Positions 21,301-32,075 of a DNA stretch of 64,000 bases are shown here, piece by piece. The stretch's first letter is position 1. Each line of letters opens with the position of its first letter. The translations under genes and the position numbers were made by a program. This stretch comes from Psettodes erumei. Its lineage: Eukaryota > Chordata > Actinopteri > Pleuronectiformes > Psettodidae. The notes under the pieces were generated by a model that had not been told where the DNA came from, ran no database searches, and was given only the letters and a program-made list of their open reading frames with translations. The stretch is from positions 806,001 to 870,000 of the forward strand of contig JAFBJZ010000891.1 of NCBI GenBank assembly GCA_016785225.1. Reading direction: 5' to 3'.

Positions 21301-23311
21301 AACACACATCCTGGTGAAAAAAAATCAACTTTGCTCTGAAAAAAGCAACAATATCACTTTACAAAATTAAGCTGATGATGTTAAAGCCTGCATTTACTGG
21401 ATGCAAGTTCGAAAAATATTAACGTGCAAATAATTCACATGCACAAAAAGATACTTCTCGTGTGCAATGGCCTTGAGGCTGCATTGGACACAGACTCAGC
21501 AACACTGGTCATTTGAAGACTGTAAACATATGGTGTCAACAACATGAATCTATGGGCCTGTGCTGTGTTGCTATGTAATTCATTAGTTCATACCAATCAA
21601 TCAAGATTTGATTGCCACAGTCTAGCGTTGTATGTTTTGTATTGTTGTATTGTTGCTGGACATGTTCATCCCTTTATGGCCACAGTTTAACATCTTCTAA
21701 TGGCTGCAGGTGTATTCCAAATACCAATGATATAATGATAGATTAACTGTGTCGCTGAGAAAAAGCACCTGATGAGTAAATGCACTAATATTTAAGAAAT
21801 ACACAGAATGAAGAGATAGAGAGAGCTATACAGGGGCCAGAGGTCATGACAGATTACCTGATCGCTTAAGTGTTTCTCTGAGCTCCCAGGCAGAATCTAC
21901 AAAGCAGAGCATATGTGTTCATTTTCATGCTTCAGTATTTTGGGTTACAGTTACATTCCTGCACCTTTGGGTCAGTGGAAACACATATTCAAAACAAATA
22001 GGTCTGAAAAAAGGCCTCAAGTGTTGCTGATTAGGCATTACAAGCCATCATCTGCACACTGTAAAAACAGAGTATGAGCATGTTAGAAGCATTTTATGCA
22101 ATTTTATTAATTTGTTTTTGAGCCTGTGTTAGGATTACTTTTTCCATGACTGCTGACACCCCCAGCACTCAAACGTGTGTACATTTATACTTACATACAT
22201 ACAGTATATTCTGTCTAACAATGGCTGCTGCTTAGTTTAAATTAAAATCCAGCAAACTATTAATCACAATATAGTACTCCTTCTGATATGTTATTACTTC
22301 ATCATAGCATTTTGTATAAGCAGTTTGAATCTTCATACTAGATTTATATTGTATATAATTCATATTTTTACACAGCACATATATTTCCAATGAAATGAGA
22401 ATGTAGGAGAGTTTAAGTGCCAAGAAAGCTCTTACGGTCCTTTTGGAAAGTGCCGGTGATCTTAACAAATCTTTTTTCAGTTCATATACAGTATACAATT
22501 AAAAAATATGACACATGAGCAATTAAGGAAACTTCTTCCAGGCTTTGTGTAAGTACAATCACATGAGACCATGAGAGCTTCACCCTCTGGTCACCATTCT
22601 TCAGTACTGTTAATGGAGATGGAACCGACATCAAACCACCTGTGTTTCTGATATTTCCTGTCTGCCACTTTTCAATAGTCACAGAGAGCAGGTGCAGAAT
22701 AGCAGATTGATTGAAACTGATAACATGCACAGTAAAACTGTACAGAGGGATATACTGTAACATTAATGCTGGTTTCAGCTGGATTGTTACAAATATGACC
22801 AATGTCCTCCAATTTGAACTCCACAGTTCTCCATTTGCTACAATCAACAAAGTTTGTAATGTCCACACTGTGGGTTTTGTTGTTGATCAATTCCAAATGA
22901 AAGCAATGCCAGAGTCATGACTCAGTCAAATAGAAACATCAGAAACACCTTGCTATCATAAATGGAAGTCACTTTAAATAGTCAAAACAGGATCTTATTA
23001 TAACTTGATCAGCTCTGGTCTCATGATCTGCATATTCAGACTTATTCAGTATCACATTATTTCAGATGACTGTTGTCAATACATTAAAAACAGGCATACA
23101 GTTAGTTATAGAGGCATTTCCACAAAATCTCAACATTTACTTGTGTTTTTTCACCAACTGAGTTATATTTTTTATTAACTATTGACTTCCACCAAGGTCC
23201 TTAACAGTTATAAAACTTTTAATTAGACTCTGTGTTTTTATTTGGACTTTCCTTGAAGATGAGTCTCAAATACAAATCAAATTTCAGAATTAATTTTATA
23301 ATTAGTTCAAG
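21301..23311. other. Non-coding, one unassigned frame on minus strand
   Basis: Nothing was identified by family. On the minus strand at 22480-22900 two overlapping frames are unusually open (about 75 and 128 codons), and one reads KWRTVEFKLEDIGHICNNPA. I cannot assign it, and no intact splice arrangement is evident. Confidence 0.4.
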
Positions 23312-23689
23312 TACAGCCGTGGCCAAAAGTTTTGAGAATGACACAAATATTAATTTTCACAAAGTCTACTGCCTCATTTTTTATGATGGCAATTTGCATG
23401 TACTCTAGAATGTTATGAAGAGTGATCACATGAATTGCAATTAATTGCAAAGTCCCTCTTTGCCATGAAAATGAACTTAATCCCCCCAAAAACATTTGCA
23501 CTGAATTTCAGTCCTGCCACAGAAGGACCAGCTGGCATCATGTCAGTGATTCTCTCGTAAACACAGGTGAGAGTGTTGACAAGGACAAGGCTGGGCATCC
23601 CTCTGTCATGCTGATTGAGTAACAATAACAGACTGGAAGCTTTAAAAGGAGGGTGGTACTTGAAATCATTGTTCTTCCGCTGTTAACCA

Positions 23690-24258
23690 TTGTTACCTGC
23701 AAGGAAACACGTGCAGTCATGATTGCTTTATACAAAAAGGGCTTTACAGGCAACGATATTGCTGCTAGTAAGATTGCACCTAAATCAACCATTTATCGGA
23801 TCGGATCATCAAGAACTTGAGAGGTTCAATTGTTGTGAAGAAGGCTTCAGGGCGCCCAAGAAAGTCCAGCAAACGCCAGGACCGTCTCCTAAAGTTGATT
23901 CGGCTGCGGGATCGGGGCACCACCAGTGCAGAGCTTGCTCAGGAATGGCAGCAGGCAGACTTTTGGAGGAAGGTCTGGTGTCAAGAAGGGCAGCAAAGAA
24001 GCCACTTCTCTCCAGAAAAATATCAGGGACAGACTGATGTTCTGCAAAAGGTAAAGGGATTGGACTGCTGAGGACTGGGGTAAAGTCATTTTCTCTGATG
24101 AATCCCCTTTCCGATTGTTTGGAGCTTCGGGAAAAAAGCTGGTCCGGAGAAGAAAAGGTTACCATCAGTCCTGTGTCATGGTAAAGCTGAGACCATTTGC
24201 TTCTCAGCCAAGGGACTGGGCAATTTTGCCTAAGAACACAGCCATGAATAAAGAATGG
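23690..24258 (+). pseudogene. Tc1-like transposase, N-terminal half
   Basis: Fragments in several frames show the paired helix-turn-helix region (IALYKKGFTGNDIAASKIA, then ERGSIVVKKASGRPRKSSKR with its GRPR hook, RDRGTTSAELAQEW). The start of the DDE catalytic domain follows (DWGKVIFSDESPFRLFG with the first Asp), and the frame ends at AMNKEWT. The second Asp and the Glu/Asp of the triad are missing. Multiple frameshifts occur around 23800, 23960 and 24050. Confidence 0.75.
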
Positions 24259-24293
24259 ACTGTTGCCTACTAACGTGGCACTAATTCTTTACC

Positions 24294-24307
24294 TCACGGG
24301 GGCACCA
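24294..24307 (-). promoter_or_regulatory. Candidate primer-binding site after the minus LTR
   Basis: Two bases beyond the LTR end, the minus strand reads TGGTGCCCCCGTGAGG (to 24292), beginning with the TGG that pairs with tRNA CCA ends. The opposite LTR copy has TGGTGCCCCAGTGAGG at the same place. The matching tRNA was not determined. Confidence 0.5.
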
Positions 24308-24707
24308 TTTGCTGGGGCACCCTTTGTTGAGTTGCCTACTAAAATAGTTAATAATAATTAGAATAATAATTATTAATTATTAAATAATTGGATCTAATAC
24401 ATTAGATCACCTCGGGGCACCACCCTTGTTACAAGGGAAAGATAGCCAATTTATTAAATCAATCTCATAACTAGTACTAAATTGTCAATTTGGAACTCTG
24501 ATTAATAATTAATTTAATAACTAGAACCAAAATTACCAGATTAACAACTAGTTTAGGTAGAAGGAATTTGGAGTTCTTGACCGTGTAGAGGTTGGCGGAA
24601 TTCACTCTTGTGCAACATTAAACAGGCAACAGGTATGTTTAATAATCATTTATTAACAAGAATAAAAGAAAAGGAAACATACAATCTAGCTACAGTGTAC
24701 TTTCTAC

Positions 24708-24712
<5 letters not shown>

Positions 24713-24764
<52 letters not shown>
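24713..24764. repeat. (GT)n microsatellite in LTR
   Basis: A GT run of about 26 units; the matching tract in the opposite LTR copy is (CA)n at 27324-27360. Confidence 0.95.
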
Positions 24765-24841
24765 TGGGTGTGTCAAAATGGCTGCTGAGGCCTGGAGGCC
24801 CTGAACAAAGAAGATCTGTGGAGGCACTCAGACCATGTGCT

Positions 24842-24844
<3 letters not shown>

Positions 24845-24891
<47 letters not shown>
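24845..24891. repeat. (GT)n microsatellite in LTR
   Basis: A GT run of about 23 units; the matching tract in the opposite LTR copy is (CA)n at about 27208-27232. Confidence 0.95.
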
Positions 24892-24893
<2 letters not shown>

Positions 24894-25994
24894 CATGAGG
24901 TGCCAGGTTAGAGGAAGGATGGTTAGTTAGCATGCAAGCGTAACCTAACTACATCTACTTAACAATGTGGCAGAGCCAACAATACAATAACCGGTCTACC
25001 AAACTGATCACAACACTCAGTAAACACAAATACATCAAATCACAGTCCTTGATTTATCTTTAGCTTAGCTTATCTTAGCTTGACTAGGCCCAGTTGGTGT
25101 TACCAGTTCTGGTGTGAGAGAAACTCTCTCTGGTGTGTTGCTCCTTTGGCTGGTGGTTCCTGATGGAAGGGCCAAGCTGAGAGAGTTGGAATTCCGATGT
25201 TGGAAGGCAGTCTTTGCTGTGTGGTCCTGATGGCAGACGCTGGAGGGAAACTGGCCGCTCCTTTGACGTAGTTGGTTAGCAGCTCGGTGCTAACTCGCTG
25301 TGTGACTCCTGTTGTATGGAGGATTAGCCTACAAACCTTGTGTTTGTTGGCCAATGGAGTTTGTTTGCCGGATCTTGATTGTTCCTCAGCAGGCTCTCGC
25401 GTCGCTGCTGTGAGGAAAGGTCTGAGGATCTGCTTTGGTCAGCAAGCTACCTCAGACAGCCAGCTGCAGCTGCACAGCTGGGGGTCCCTGGAGAGTGGTT
25501 CCAGGGCTTGGAGAAGAGAAGAGAAGAGGAAGGAAGAGAAAGGAGCTTCAAGAGAAGAGAGCGAATAAAGGCTGAGCACAGCCTTTATATGACTTGATGA
25601 CCTCAGAGGTCACATGCCACAGTCATCCAGTGGTGGCTGCTGGATCGGATTTCACACCTGGAAGGTTGTGGGACTTTCCAAGACAAAGAAAGCCATGTTC
25701 TTGGTGCTTTCCTTTGTCTCCAAGACAAAGAAAGCCATGTTTGGTCAAAACTTTTTACCAGCATGATATGCGTGGTGAGCTTCCATTGCTCACCACCAGG
25801 TTCAGGTCCCAACAGAATCTTTGCATAAACTTAATGTAATTGTCAATAAAAGCCTTTGACCCTTATGAAATGCTTGTAATTATACTTCAGTATATTATAG
25901 TACCATCTGACAAAAAGATCTAAAAACACTGAAGCAGCAAACTTTGTTAAAACCAATACTTGTGTCATTCTCAAAACTTTTGGCGACGGCTGTA

Positions 25995-26314
25995 CATTTA
26001 TATGTGCATAGTCCATACATACAGTTCACATTTTGTTAGAAACTGAACATATGGATATGCAGTATTTATTAAGAATATGAATAGCAGTTAAAAAAACAGA
26101 CATACATTTAGCAATAGTTTTAGTTTAATGTGGAGAGTTTACATTGCCCCATGAATGATTCCACTGAAACAGTGTTAACCTCTTAACACTTATTGTCACG
26201 AAAATAGCCAAAATAGCATCTGTATTAGTATTGCTTTGTTACATTAATAAAAGAATCTTCATACCTGAGATGGGAACAGGTATTTTTGCATCATAGATAA
26301 TAAATAATAATAGA
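25995..26314. other. Spacer between Tc1 end and second LTR
   Basis: AT-rich non-coding DNA with no recognised element. It forms part of the roughly 500-bp centre of the large inverted LTR repeat. Confidence 0.5.
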
Positions 26315-27321
26315 TGTTGGGACCTGAACCTGGTGGTGAGCAATGGAGGCTCACCACCACATAACCAAGTTTCGACCACATGGCTTTCTTTGTCTTGGAG
26401 ACAAAGGAAAGCACCTGCCTGAACCTTAAAGTCCCACAAGTAACCTTCCAGGTGTGAAATCCGATCCAGCAGCCACCACTGGATGACAGCTGGCATGTGA
26501 CCTCTGAGGTCAGGTCATCAGTCATATAAAGGCTGTGCTCAGCCTTTTGCTCGCCTCTCTTCTCCAAGCTCTTCTCTCTTCTCTCAACTCTTCAACTCCA
26601 CCCTGGAACCACTCTCCAGGGACTCCCCAGCTGTGCAGCTGCAGCTGGCCATCTGAGGTAGCCTGCTGACCAAAACAGATCCTCAGGCCTTTCCTCACAG
26701 CAGCGACGCGAGAGCCTGCTGAGGAACAATCAAGATCCAGCAAGCAAACTCCATTAGCCAACAAACCCAAGGTTTGTAGGCTAATCCTCCATACAACAGG
26801 AGCCACATAGCGAGTTATCACTGAGCTGCTAACCAACTATGTCAAAGGAGTGGCCAGTTTCCCTCCAGCATCTGCCATCAGGACCGCACAGCAAAGACTT
26901 ACTTCCAACATCGGAATTCCAACTCTCTCAGCTTGGCCAGTCAGGAACCGCCAGCCAGAGGAGCAACACACCAGAGAGAGTGTCTCTCACACCAGAACCA
27001 GTAAGACCATCTGGGACTAGTCAAGCTAAGATAAGCTAAGCTAAAGATAAATCAAGAACTGTGATTTGATGTATTTGTGTTTAATGAGTGTTATGATCAG
27101 TTTGGTAGACAGGTTATTGTATAGTTGGCTCTGCCACATTGTTAAGTAGATGTAGTTAGGTTATGCTTGTATGCAACCATCCTTCCTCGAACCCGGCACC
27201 TCATGAAACACACACACACACACACACACACACTGCCACACACACATCTTCTTTGGTCTGAGGTGCCTCCACAGATCTTCTTTGTTCAGGGCCTCCAGGC
27301 CTCAGCCATTTTGACCATTTT

Positions 27322-27362
<41 letters not shown>

Positions 27363-27792
27363 GTAGAAAGTACACTGTAGCTACATTGTATGTTTCCTTT
27401 TCTTTTATTCTTGTTAATAAATGATTATTAAATATACCTTCTGTCTATTTAATGTTGCACAAGAGTGAATTCCGCCAACCTCTACATGGTCAAGAACTCC
27501 AAATTCCTTCTACCTAAACTTGTTGTTAATCTGGTAATTTTGGTTCTAGTTATTAAATTAATTATTAATCAGAGTTCCAAATTGACAATTTAGTACTATT
27601 TATGAGATTGATTTAATAAATTGGCTATCTTTCCCTTTTCAAAAGGGTGGTGCCCCGAGTTGATCTAATGTATTAGATCCAATTATTTAATGATTAATAA
27701 TTATTATTCTAAGAATTATTAATTATTACAGATAGCCAAACACCAGTAATTATTGCCCTTAGTAGGAAAACTCAACAAAGGGTGTTCCAACA
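26315..27792 (+). mobile_element. Retrovirus-like LTR, 1.48 kb, right arm of inverted repeat
   Basis: It starts TGTTGGGACCTGAACC and ends GTTCCAACA, so the ends are TG...CA with a 6-bp inverted TGTTGG/CCAACA. ATATAAAGG at about 26524 is a good TATA box some 210 bp inside, marking the likely U3/R region. Two (CA)n tracts follow. After two spacer bases comes TGGTGCCCCAGTGAGG. The leader continues for roughly 65 bp to the Gypsy insertion site at 27861; no internal genes or second LTR follow. It is the better preserved of the pair. Confidence 0.8.
26520..26532 (+). promoter_or_regulatory. TATA box of the plus-strand LTR
   Basis: ATATAAAGGCTGTGCTCAGCC sits at the same offset in both LTR arms (the complement is at about 25575-25590). 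It is followed by a CT-rich stretch, as in many retroviral R regions. Confidence 0.55.
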
Positions 27793-27794
27793 AA

Positions 27795-27810
27795 TGGTGC
27801 CCCAGTGAGG
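27795..27810 (+). promoter_or_regulatory. Candidate primer-binding site after the plus LTR
   Basis: TGGTGCCCCAGTGAGG begins 2 bp after the LTR terminus, the usual place for a primer-binding site, and is conserved in the inverted copy. Confidence 0.5.
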
Positions 27811-27856
27811 TAAAGAACAATTGGTGACCGCATGTTATGCTGGCCCAACACAGTCA

Positions 27857-27861
27857 AATGG
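27857..27861. repeat. Gypsy target-site duplication, left (AATGG)
   Basis: AATGG directly precedes the 5' LTR and is repeated at 30280-30284 directly after the 3' LTR remnant. Confidence 0.85.
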
Positions 27862-28376
27862 TGTTATGATCCGTGTCCTTTTGGGTTTCTGTCTGTGTTT
27901 TCCCCTGGTTGCTTCCTCACATATTTTGAGGTGGTTCCTGGTGTTGCTATCTGTTAGGGCTTCCCCTGGAGTTCTTCTCTTTTCAGGTTAATCACCTGGC
28001 TAATTCCCTGCACCTGTGTCTTGTTTGCTCGTCACTCCCCGGTGTACTTAAACCCCTGCCTCACATTTCCCTGGTGTCGAAACGTGACCATTTCATGCCT
28101 GAGCCGAGAACCCTGTACGCTAGCCTGATCTGTTTCCATAGACACATTTTTGCCTGACCACCATTTCTTGCCCTAGCCCATTGGATTTGTTTGCTGTTGC
28201 TCTGGTTTTTGACTCGGACTGTTTGACTACGCGTCTGGTTTTGCTGCCCTGGTTTTCTGACCCTGATAACGGACTTGTGACACGGATTTTTGGATTTGCG
28301 ACTTTTGGATTGTTTATAATAAAGATCATTGCCAGCACACACTGTTTTGCGCCTGGTTCCTGTACTGATCATCACA
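27862..28376 (+). mobile_element. Gypsy 5' LTR, 515 bp
   Basis: It starts TGTTATGATCCGTG and ends CTGATCATCACA. AATAAA at 28318-28323 is a plausible polyadenylation signal and GTACTTAAACCC (28041-28052) resembles the TATA-like box of fish Sushi LTRs. The final 29 bp recur at the element's 3' end. Confidence 0.85.
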
Positions 28377-28392
28377 GTATGTTTCGACCACC

Positions 28393-29275
28393 ATGGAACC
28401 AGCAGGCAGTGCGCAGCTACAAGCGGCAGTGGATAGGCAGGACGCTGTGCTGGGGGCACAACAGCAACAACTCCTGGTCCTCTCGCAACATTTGCAGACA
28501 CTGACCCACAGCATGGCTGACTTGGCTGCTTCCATCAGAGGTAACCAGCTCACCCCCACTCTTCATCCATCTGCTCCCCCTGCTCCCAGCTCCACCGTAC
28601 CTCCAACGACACACAAACCACATCTCCCACCGCCAGAGAAGTACGACGGTGAGCCCGGGTCCTGCCGGGCCTTCTTAACCCAGTGTAAGCTCGTCTTCAG
28701 CTTACAACCAGCCACCTTTTTCACTGAGCAATCCCGGGTAGCCTACATCATCACCCAGCTTACCGGGAAGGCCAAACAGTGGGCTACAGCGGCCTGGGAA
28801 GCGGACTTACCGTGTGTCCAGAACTCTACTCTGCTGGCTGAGGAGATGAAGAGAGTTTTTGATCGGTCCAAGCACGGCCAGGAGGCAGGAAGACACCGAC
28901 AGCGGCTGGGGAGAACATGCCCTGTATGATGCATTCCTCCACGGTCTCGCTGAATGCATCAAGGACGAGTTACTGACGCGCGACCTCCCTGACGATCTGA
29001 ATCGGGTTATCGAACTGGCTACCCATGTCGGTGCACGCCTGGAGGAATGCGGGCGCCAGGCCCGCCCGAGCCCACACCATCAGCCATCCCCTGCTCCCCT
29101 ACGTCGACCAAGGTTGCCTTTTGGGGCATCACGCCCCCACACACCCGCCCCGGAGGCAGAACCCATGCAGATAAATCGAGCTCGTCTTTCTAAGGAAGAA
29201 CGAGAAAGACGGATCCGAGAACAAGCGTGTCTATACTGTGGGGGGTTGGACACTTCAAGATCAGGTGCCCAGTAA
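28393..29275 (+). pseudogene. Gypsy gag, two frameshifts
   Basis: The ATG at 28393 has a strong context (ACCACCATGG) and opens a Gag of the Sushi/Ty3 type: a Gln-rich coiled N-terminus (AQQQQLLVLSQHLQ), the capsid-like core (PPPEKYDGEPGSCRAFLTQC, QSRVAYIITQLTGKAKQW), then FDRSKHGQEAG. Near 28885 a small deletion shifts the frame; the second half (DSGWGEHALYDAFLHGL, KDELLTRDLP) runs from about 28895 to 29230. The CCHC zinc knuckle (CLYCGG...GHFKIRC) is broken by a one-base shift at about 29240. The same Gag type was domesticated elsewhere in vertebrates, but the frameshifts and truncation show decay here. Confidence 0.8.
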
Positions 29276-29287
29276 AAGGCAATGCCC

Positions 29288-30168
29288 ACGAGTGAGGAGA
29301 GGAGCGCTCGTGGGCGCAATGTCATTAGAATCCTCCTCAAAGAAGCGCACCAGCCTACCAGTGATCTTAGAGTGGAATGGGGGCTCTAAGGGAACTAGGG
29401 CACTGGTGGACTCTGGAGCAGAGGAGAGCTTCCTGGACTTGAGGGCGGCTAAGCGCTGGGGCATTCCCTGGGTGGTGCTTCCTCAACCACGAGTGGCGGT
29501 CTCTCTGGATGGCCAGAAGATCGGCCGCATCACCCATGCTACGGCTCCCCTAAAGATGCTAGTCTCCGGTAACCACCAGGAACTCATCAGTTTCTGATCA
29601 TTAACTCCCCCCGTTCACCTGTCATCCTTGGCCACCCATGGATAACCATCCATAACCCAGTCATAGACTGGGAAAGGCACGAAATCATGGGCTGGAGCAC
29701 CAACTGCTCGCAGACTTGTCTTCGTCAAGCCCACACACCGGTTCCAGTTGCACAGACGGAGCCAATTCCTAACCTGGAGAAGGTCCCCCCCGAGTATCTA
29801 GACTTAAAAGAAGTCTTCAGTAAGGTGCGTGCCACTTGCCTGCCACCCCATCGCCCGTATGATTGCCCCATTGATCTGAAGCCAGGGGCGACGCCCTCTT
29901 GAGGTAGGCTGTTCTCCCTGTCACTTCCCGAGACTGAAGCTATGGAGAAATACCTTAGCGAGTCCCTGGCTGCAGGTATCATCCGCCCATCCTCATCGCC
30001 AGCTGGGGCGGGTTTTTTTTTTGTTGACAAGAAGGACGGTTCCCCTCATCCTTGTATTGATTACCGTGGTCTCAATGATATCACTATCAAGAACCGTTAT
30101 CCCTTTCTGCTCATGTCCACTGCATTCGAGCTTCTCCAGGGAGCCACCATTATGTTTCACCATTCTCG
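29288..30168 (+). pseudogene. Gypsy protease and start of reverse transcriptase
   Basis: An aspartic protease motif ALVDSGAEESFLDL lies at about 29400-29440, with a second conserved block near LVSGNHQELI. A frameshift at about 29595 follows, then LGHPWITIHNPVIDW and MGWSTNC in another frame. A stop follows at about 29900 (PGATPS*). RT fingers then read MEKYLSESLAAGIIRPSSSP, FFFVDKKDGSPHPCIDYRGL and PFLLMSTAFELLQGATI to about 30155. The next motif expected in the family, containing the first catalytic Asp, is missing because the internal deletion begins there. No integrase or RNase H remains. Confidence 0.8.
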
Positions 30169-30250
30169 ATGATGCTGGGGGTGGGAGGGGGCTCAGGGGC
30201 AGAACACAAGCGGTGAGTGACCACGGGTTTAATACGTGAAACATGGAACG

Positions 30251-30279
30251 TGCGCCTGGTTCCTGTACTGATCATCACA
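30251..30279 (+). mobile_element. Gypsy 3' LTR remnant (last 29 bp)
   Basis: The bases are identical to the end of the 5' LTR (TGCGCCTGG...GATCATCACA). AATGG follows at 30280-30284. Confidence 0.85.
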
Positions 30280-30284
30280 AATGG
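30280..30284. repeat. Gypsy target-site duplication, right (AATGG)
   Basis: It matches 27857-27861. Confidence 0.85.
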
Positions 30285-31254
30285 ACAACTCAACTAATTA
30301 GCCTGCTGCTGTAAAATCTTATTCAACAAGCGACATACAATAGCTCTTATTCAGATGTTGACATCGCTGTTTGATCTGTTTCATTTCCAAGAACAAAAAG
30401 CATCTTGCCCCAAAATAGTACCCATTGTGACTGTACTTATGGTGCTTTACAATGTGTTGTTGATTTCCTCTGCTTTGTCCAGAGGCCTGAACTATCTACT
30501 AGGATAATATTAGTATACAAAAGCACAATAAAATGGTGTGACATTACTGCAGCCAACAGGATGGGAAACAGGGGTTGGTCCTCTGTAATTATTAGGGTCA
30601 CTCCTCTGCATCACCCACAGTATAGAGTTTATAAAAGTACCAGTAGCAAAGAAATGCTAAGAGTTATGTTATGTTGGACTGTAAGCACACGACTCTGATG
30701 TGCTGCACATCATACACTGACACAGATAAATCATTCCCTGAGACTCTTTATTTTTCATATAAAAAATTATCAAGGATGGTTGCCGGTCTTTGAACACATC
30801 AGAGAACCTCTAACAATCTGCCCACTGAGCTCCGCAGGATCCTCTTTGAATTGTGATAACACTTACCAAGGGAGCTGACTCAGTTGGCAGTGCATGTATA
30901 TGAGTTTATCTGTTATCTCGAACATACCTGCTTTGGAGCAGGTTAAGCAACATAGGTTACCATGGCAATTAACCCTGGTAAGAAGTGAATCACCGTTGTA
31001 ACCCTGAAAACCCATGATTAAACGTGAAGTTGACCCACTAATCCTACTTTGTACACAGGGCTCAGGCCATCGAAACACTACCATCACTCAAAGGAGTGAT
31101 GTAGAAAGTAGATGTAGAAAGCAGCTTTGCCTCAAAAGTCATACTGAGGCCAGAATTGGCCAAGCTTAAGATTTAATTACTAATTAAGTATTTGTCAAAT
31201 TATGTTTGATATTATTAATGATATTCAAATAGATTATAATTATAATATCAATTA

Positions 31255-31394
31255 TATTTTTATGTTATTATCTTAAGCAGATTGAGTTTGTCTATACTTA
31301 TTACTTAGATGACTATCAGATCACATTTGGTTGACAATTAATGCAGAAAACCAAAGAATTCCAGAGAATTCACATACATTTCCTTGCTTACTCC
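31255..31394 (+). mobile_element. Tc1-like transposon end fragment
   Basis: TTAAGCAGATTGAGTTTGTC, AGATGACTATCAGATCACATTT, AATGCAGAAAACCAAAGAATTCCA and CACATACATTTCCTTGC follow in the order seen in the terminal region of the Tc1 family that is also present at 57955. Only this end remains. Confidence 0.6.
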
Positions 31395-31861
31395 TCCTTA
31401 CTGTTTAAGATGACTCACATCTTCTGATGGACAGTCAAAGCATTTTTGACATTTGATTTTTATTTGCCATGTTTTGCAGTGGAACTCAAAATGCTTTTGT
31501 GGGAATGTGAATTCTCAGTTCTTAGTTCTTAGTAATGAACTACACCTGTCCATGTTTGTTTATCAAAGCATTGTATCAGATGTGTGGCACCTATCTTCCA
31601 CCTATCACAGCAGAGCACAGGTTCATGTCCCCATTTCTCGACCGCAGGGTGACTTCTAGGCAAGGGCATGAGTGCTTGTTGACAGCACTGTGGCAGGTGT
31701 GGCCTGCCATTGTGGTCAGATGCAGCTCTGTAGCATATTCCACATACACACATACAGCACACTGCACAATACACAAATACGTGCAAACTAACATCTTTTA
31801 ATCTACCTTGAAAATCATATTTAACACAATCATATTGAACACATGAGCTCCTATATTATAT

Positions 31862-32075
31862 GTGTGTGTGTTTGTGTCTGTGTGTGCACGGGCTATATTC
31901 CTCATGTTGTGGGGACCTAGATCTGTTCTCCCTTTCCTCCCCTGTAAATCCCCATAAATAAATCATTTGCTTTGGTATTGATTAAAGTTAGGGTGAGTCT
32001 GCAGGAAATTAATGTAAATCAATGTAATGTCTCTGAAGTCATGGAAATTGAGTGAGTGTGTGTATGCAGCCCTTT
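31862..32075 (+). repeat. GT-flanked 'GTTGTGGGGACC' teleost repeat, degraded
   Basis: A (GT)n stretch, TGTTGTGGGGACCTAG, a middle with ATTAAAGTTAGGGTGAG, and a closing ATGTCTCTGAAGTCATGG before another GT run. This resembles a dispersed teleost repeat that I know only as a sequence pattern. Confidence 0.45.

Larger units (their letters stand above)
24310..25814 (-). mobile_element. Retrovirus-like LTR, 1.5 kb, left arm of inverted repeat
   Basis: On the minus strand it starts TGTTGGGACCTGAACC at 25814 and ends at 24310. It carries a TATA motif (TTATAT, about 25585 on plus) some 225 bp in and two (GT)n tracts (24713-24764, 24845-24891). It matches the plus-strand LTR at 26315-27792 along its whole length with few differences by eye. 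Only a short leader with the putative primer-binding site follows; the internal genes and the second LTR are gone apart from a possible 12-bp LTR-like remnant (TTAGTAGGCAAC on minus, 24263-24274). Whether the family is an endogenous retrovirus or another LTR element cannot be told without internal genes. Confidence 0.8.
23314..25992 (+). mobile_element. Tc1-like transposon split by an LTR insertion
   Basis: The ends are inverted repeats: CAGCCGTGGCCAAAAGTTTT at 23314, and at 25992 the complement CAGCCGTCGCCAAAAGTTTT. TA dinucleotides flank both (23312-23313, 25993-25994), as expected for Tc1 target duplication. The 5' part runs to 24258 and the 3' UTR and terminal repeat from about 25815. A 1.5-kb LTR in minus orientation lies between. 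About 400 bp of the transposase 3' part is missing, so LTR insertion and deletion occurred together or in sequence. Confidence 0.85.
27862..30279 (+). mobile_element. Ty3/Gypsy (Sushi-like) element, internally deleted
   Basis: Order: 5' LTR (27862-28376), gag, protease, start of reverse transcriptase, about 85 bp of unplaced sequence, then only the last 29 bp of the 3' LTR (30251-30279). A perfect AATGG duplication brackets the whole, so both true ends are present. More than half of pol and nearly all of the 3' LTR were lost after, or at, integration. The element inserted about 65 bp downstream of the right-hand retrovirus-like LTR, inside its leader. Confidence 0.9.

Noticed and set aside
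24608..24933. Frames of about 95 codons across (GT)n tracts
   Set aside because: They encode mainly Val-Cys or Thr-His dipeptides from the microsatellite.
28393..28929. Domesticated gag gene (PEG10/RTL-like)
   Set aside because: The frame ends at a deletion, the zinc knuckle is shifted, and the element has its own LTR and target duplication; this is a decayed Gypsy.
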